10,260 bases of DNA from an uncultured bacterium. Lineage in GTDB: Bacteria; Hydrogenedentota; Hydrogenedentia; Hydrogenedentales; CAITNO01. Position numbers and translations under genes: made by a program. This document shows positions 7,319 to 10,260 of this stretch, in pieces. The notes below the pieces were generated by a model. The model was not told the origin of the DNA and did not search any database. It worked only from the letters and a program-made list of their open reading frames with translations. The stretch spans positions 1 to 10,260 of the forward strand of contig CALDSM010000690.1 of the NCBI GenBank assembly GCA_937923585.1, given 5' to 3'. The first letter of the stretch is position 1; the number at the start of each line of letters is the position of its first letter.

Positions 7319-7521
7319 GTCGGTTCGCCCGGTCTCATGACCGGACGCTAAGAGGGAACCCGGTGAGATTCCGGGACTGCCCCGCAGCGGTAATCAGGAA
7401 CGAACGACGCCACCCGGCGGCTTGCCGCCGGGGGAAGCACTGGACCAAACGGCCCGGGAAGCGGCGTCCAGTAGGTTGACCGTCCAAACGGTCCCGCCTG
7501 TAAGTCCGAAGACCTGCCGAT
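7319..7521 (+). promoter_or_regulatory. Cobalamin (B12) riboswitch aptamer
   Basis: Contains the hallmark conserved blocks of the cobalamin riboswitch class in the right order: AAGAGGGAA (7350-7358), a CCCGG/CCGGG hairpin around GGTGAGATT, TGCCCCGCAGCGGTAA (7378-7393), CACTGG (7439-7444) pairing with CCAGT in CCAGTAGGTTGA (7468-7479), and GTAAGTCCGAAGACCTGCC (7500-7518). TCGG (7320-7323) and CCGA (7517-7520) can close the element. An additional 8-bp hairpin, CCCGGCGG-CTTG-CCGCCGGG, sits at 7413-7432. The family binds adenosyl- or other cobalamins and normally represses downstream genes when B12 is plentiful. It is placed immediately after the promoter and 5' of the surface-protein gene. Confidence 0.93.
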
Positions 7522-7585
7522 CAGTACCGGGTGTGTCCGCGCATGCGGACGGGCGCGCCCAAGGTCAGCAGCGAGGGCTTTGTTT
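7522..7585 (+). promoter_or_regulatory. Likely expression platform of the riboswitch (translational type)
   Basis: Between aptamer and gene lies the hairpin GTCCGC-GCAT-GCGGAC (7535-7550), followed by the palindrome GGGCGCGCCC (7551-7560) and the weak ribosome binding site GCGAGGG (7571-7577). No U-tract follows either hairpin, so an intrinsic terminator is not visible. Sequestration of the GAGGG site by the upstream C-rich segment is a plausible mechanism. This is inference from base pairing by eye. Confidence 0.45.
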
Positions 7586-7588
7586 GTG

Positions 7589-9793
7589 ATGAATGACCGA
7601 TTTCTCTCCAGCGCATTGAGACGCGCAATTCCCCTTGCCTCCGTGCTGGCGGCATGCCTGGCTACCCCTCCCCCCGCCCATGCGTTCCATGTGCTTCCAT
7701 TGTCCATTGTCAATTGTCAATTGTCCATTGCCGAATCCCCCTGGGCCGACGCCGTCGTCTCCTTCAATGGCATAGACCGCCAGGCTGGGTTCACCGACCC
7801 GTCCAAGGCACTCGGTGCCCCGGCGGGCGGGGGAACGCTGGCCCCGAACAACGCAAAGGCCTACTGTATCGGCCGTCCCGGCGGCGATCCCGGCAGCCAC
7901 ATTGCGCTCAAGTTCAACACCCCCGTGCTCAACGAACCGGACAATCCCATGGGGCTGGACTTTGTTGTGCATGGCAATGCGTTCTGGGTGGGCGGCGTGC
8001 CCACGCGCCGCTGGGCGGAGGCGGCGCTGATCGAAATCAGTGAGGACGTGAACGGCAACGGTCTTGCCGACGACCCGTGGTACGTCATTCCGGGCAGCCG
8101 CAAGATGAACGCTTCCGTTCTGCCGGCCGGCGTTGCCAACCCTTCCCCCCCGCTTGCGGGCAACGTGTTCAACCCAAACACCGACGGCAACGAATATGAC
8201 TGGGGCTACTCGGACATGTCCCCCACCGTTCAGGAGTACCGGGACAATTATCTCCGCCCGGACGACCCACTCAAGGTGGGGTTGACACCCTATTCGGGCG
8301 GCGGTGACGCCTTCGACATTTCTTGGGCGGTGAAGTCCGACGGCACGCCCGCCAACCTGGCCAAGTTCGACTTCATCCGCATCAGCGCTTTCGTGAACGG
8401 CTCGGTCTCCGGGTTTGGCGCGGTTGCGCCCGAGATCTCGTCGGTCGTGGATGTTGACCCACTGACCGACACGGATGACGACGGCGTGACGGACAGCTAT
8501 GAAACGCGGGTCTCCGGCACCGACCCGCTTCGCCCGGAAAGCACCGTGCTGCCGCTCGAGATCCCTTCCGAATACGGCGGCAGCCCCGCGGGCACCCAGT
8601 TGGGCCAGGCAAAGGACGCCGCAGGCAACGCCGTCACCTTGTTCTCCAAAGGCTCACGCACCGGCACCCGCCCTTTCAACTGCGCCGTGGACCTGTCACC
8701 GGTCTTGTCGGCCGTCGCCCTCCCGTCCATCCCCGGCCGGTTGACCAGCGCAATCCTGATTGAGTTCAGGGCAAACGTCAACGATTTTACCACTGCGCAG
8801 GTGCAGGATGCGCAGTTCACGCTCGCCTACGCCGCGGGCCAGATAGAGGGACTCGACGAGGCGTCTCTGGAACCCTGGCGCATTAACAATGGCGAGTGGA
8901 CCCAGAACGGCATCTCAGGCGTACAACGGGACCCGGCAGGCAATCTTGTGGTCTTCCGCACGTCGGTGCCCGGAACCTTTACCCTTGCGTCCGTGGCCGG
9001 CCCAGGCGACCAGACGGTGGCCGCCGTTCCGGTGGTTCTCCACCCAGTGCCGTCGGGGGGCATTGTGGCGGACGGCGTGAATGCCGTGCAATTCCAGAGC
9101 GACCCCATCCTGGATGGGACCGTGCCCGTGGCGGAAGGCACGCTGCTCACCGTCACCGTCACCCCCGAAAATCTCGCCGCCCCTGCCACCGCTGACGCCG
9201 ACCCCGCCATGGAAGGCGCGCAGGTGGCCGTCTCCGGCGGCAAGGTGGCCTTCACGCTACGCGCCTCCACGACGGCGGGCCTTGCCGCCGTGCGCGCCGC
9301 CACTGCGGATGGCCGCATTGCGGGCCAGCTTTCCTATTCCTTCCTTCCGGGGCCGCCCGCCGAAACGACCTCCCTCTGGATACAGAATCCCAACGCCACG
9401 GCACCCGGTCCCATCTATTTCTACACCGGTGAGATTCATGACGCCAACGGAAACCCCGTCGCCGAAGGCACCCTGGTCACGCTGGTACTGACCGGGGCGG
9501 TGCCCGTCAACATGGCCGACGCCGATCCTGCCGCGGACGGTTTTCAGGTGCGGACGGCTGCGGGAATCGCAAACTTCAGCATACGGACGGACGCAGGCAA
9601 GGCAGACGACACCCGCGCGGTTCAGGTTGAACTCTACGCCGAGTCCACCGAAGAAACCCTGCTGGCCGGGGGCAATTATGTCTTCGACTACGTGCCGGTG
9701 CCCGGTCCCCCAGCCGTCTTGACCGCGCTCGCACTGCTCTGCACCGGACTGGCCGTCTTGTTGCGGGCATGCCGGAGCGCACAGCCTTCATGA
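7589..9793 (+). CDS. B12-riboswitch-controlled exported surface protein with Ig-like repeats and C-terminal anchor
   Basis: 734 residues. The N-terminus is a signal sequence with two readings: cleavage after AHA (A32), or a lipobox-like LAAC at 20-23. Residues 50-285 form a domain with GFTDPSKALGAP (67-78), IALKFNTPV, GLDFVVHGNAFW (122-133) and a Ca-loop-like DVNGNGLADD (153-162). This pattern resembles surface proteins I recall from B12-uptake loci of other bacteria, a recollection and not a search. DTDDDGVTD (294-302) is a thrombospondin-3/EF-hand-like calcium loop. Residues 320-470 are a beta-rich region. Two homologous Ig-like repeats follow (about 485-588 and 595-702, sharing PVAEGTL and ADADPA). 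The C-terminus has PVPGPP, a hydrophobic helix (708-725) and basic RACR, like a PEP-CTERM-type sorting tail. The ATG at 7589 lies 11 bases after GAGGG; the GTG at 7586 is an alternative. Control by the riboswitch suggests corrinoid capture or a role needed in B12 shortage. Confidence 0.85.
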   Translation: MNDRFLSSALRRAIPLASVLAACLATPPPAHAFHVLPLSIVNCQLSIAESPWADAVVSFNGIDRQAGFTDPSKALGAPAGGGTLAPNNAKAYCIGRPGGDPGSHIALKFNTPVLNEPDNPMGLDFVVHGNAFWVGGVPTRRWAEAALIEISEDVNGNGLADDPWYVIPGSRKMNASVLPAGVANPSPPLAGNVFNPNTDGNEYDWGYSDMSPTVQEYRDNYLRPDDPLKVGLTPYSGGGDAFDISWAVKSDGTPANLAKFDFIRISAFVNGSVSGFGAVAPEISSVVDVDPLTDTDDDGVTDSYETRVSGTDPLRPESTVLPLEIPSEYGGSPAGTQLGQAKDAAGNAVTLFSKGSRTGTRPFNCAVDLSPVLSAVALPSIPGRLTSAILIEFRANVNDFTTAQVQDAQFTLAYAAGQIEGLDEASLEPWRINNGEWTQNGISGVQRDPAGNLVVFRTSVPGTFTLASVAGPGDQTVAAVPVVLHPVPSGGIVADGVNAVQFQSDPILDGTVPVAEGTLLTVTVTPENLAAPATADADPAMEGAQVAVSGGKVAFTLRASTTAGLAAVRAATADGRIAGQLSYSFLPGPPAETTSLWIQNPNATAPGPIYFYTGEIHDANGNPVAEGTLVTLVLTGAVPVNMADADPAADGFQVRTAAGIANFSIRTDAGKADDTRAVQVELYAESTEETLLAGGNYVFDYVPVPGPPAVLTALALLCTGLAVLLRACRSAQPS
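7698..7732 (+). repeat. Five-copy heptanucleotide tandem repeat in the surface-protein gene
   Basis: Units CATTGTC, CATTGTC, AATTGTC, AATTGTC and CATTGCC follow head to tail. They encode about residues 37-48 (LSIVNCQLSI), directly after the predicted signal-peptide cleavage site. Seven is not a multiple of three, so gain or loss of one unit would shift the frame. Similar SIVNCQLSI-coding tracts occur as dispersed short repeats in other bacteria, from memory. Confidence 0.8.
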
Positions 9794-10260
9794 TGACAGG
9801 CGCTGCACGAGAGCAACGCGGCTTCACGTTGATCGAACTGCTGGTGGTCATCGCGATCATCGGCATTCTCGCGGCCATCCTGCTGCCCGCCCTTGCCCGC
9901 GCCCGGGCACAGGCACGGTCCACGCAGTGCGTCAACAACCTCCGCCAGCTTTACCTCGCCAACGTCATGTACGCCGGGGAGAACAAGGGCTGCTATGTTC
10001 CCGCCGCCACCGACATGTTCGACATCACCAGCGAGCCGGACAATTTCGGCGGCCGCTGCCGCTGGCACGGCGTGCGTGAAACACCCAACGCCAAGAGTGA
10101 TTTCGACTTTGGCAAAGGCCCCCTGTGCGAGTACCTGGCCGACGGACGGGTGAAGGAGTGCCCCGAGTTCATGGAGGTGCGCAGGCGCGGCGGTGCGACC
10201 GACACCTTCGAGGGCGGCACGGGCGGCTACGGCTACAACATGGCCTATGTGGGGTCAACC
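9790..10260 (+). CDS. Type IV pilin-like/pseudopilin protein, 3' end beyond window
   Basis: 157 codons are present and open to the window edge. The N-terminus is a class III (prepilin) signal: a short basic leader, then G11 before F12 in RGFTLIELLVVIAIIGILAA, with E16 being the conserved Glu at position 5 of the mature protein and a hydrophobic helix to about residue 34. Prepilin peptidase should cut between G11 and F12. The body (CVNNLRQLYLANVMYAGEN, RWHGVRE, GPLCEYL, VKECPEF, GGYGYNMAYVGS) matches the large pilin-like families of Planctomycetota-like bacteria. ATG at 9790 overlaps the surface-protein stop as ATGA; a second ATG at 9793 is possible. GGAG at 9774-9777 is 12 bases upstream of the first. 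The overlap implies co-translation with the surface protein under the B12 riboswitch. Its role could be a pseudopilus subunit or a surface-displayed pilin-like binding protein. Confidence 0.9.
   Translation, partial: MMTGAAREQRGFTLIELLVVIAIIGILAAILLPALARARAQARSTQCVNNLRQLYLANVMYAGENKGCYVPAATDMFDITSEPDNFGGRCRWHGVRETPNAKSDFDFGKGPLCEYLADGRVKECPEFMEVRRRGGATDTFEGGTGGYGYNMAYVGST

Noticed and set aside
7535..7560. Intrinsic terminator after the aptamer
   Set aside because: Good GC hairpins but followed by AAGGTCAGC, with no run of T.
7348..7713. Minus-strand frame across the riboswitch
   Set aside because: It overlaps conserved riboswitch RNA elements on the opposite strand and has no gene-like features.

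Overview
This is a GC-rich environmental bacterial contig. The first 46 bases are Illumina library adapter, so genomic sequence starts at about base 47. The taxon cannot be fixed from the sequence. Several traits recall the Planctomycetota/Lentisphaerota/Hydrogenedentota type of bacterium: a GFTLIELLVVIAIIGILAA pseudopilin followed by a Cys/Gly-rich body, a C-terminal anchor resembling PEP-CTERM, a secreted PHP protein and a very large orphan membrane protein. This assignment is an inference of low to moderate confidence.

Left part, minus strand (47-5510): three genes read towards the left edge. The first is an orphan polytopic membrane protein (3420-5510). Next comes a two-domain sugar-type oxidoreductase, an MDR dehydrogenase fused to a Gfo/Idh/MocA domain (1086-3332), with its own predicted promoter. 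Last is a GT4-type glycosyltransferase (47-1082), cut by the contig end, which starts three bases after the oxidoreductase stop. The oxidoreductase and glycosyltransferase pair fits surface-polysaccharide or glycan synthesis.

Centre, plus strand: divergent from the membrane protein is a secreted PHP-domain metal-dependent hydrolase (5675-7096). It is followed by a REPIN-like element, two perfect 35-bp inverted arms (7113-7211).

Right part, plus strand: a strong promoter (TTGCCC, 17-bp spacer, TATAAT) leads directly into a cobalamin (B12) riboswitch (about 7319-7521). The riboswitch precedes a 734-residue exported surface protein (7589-9793), and a type IV pilin-like/pseudopilin gene (9790 to the window end) overlaps that gene by ATGA. 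No known B12 synthesis or transport gene lies in the window. The riboswitch therefore appears to control a cell-surface protein plus pseudopilin unit. This is the most interesting feature here and a candidate corrinoid-capture system. The surface gene also carries a 7-bp tandem repeat just after its signal peptide.
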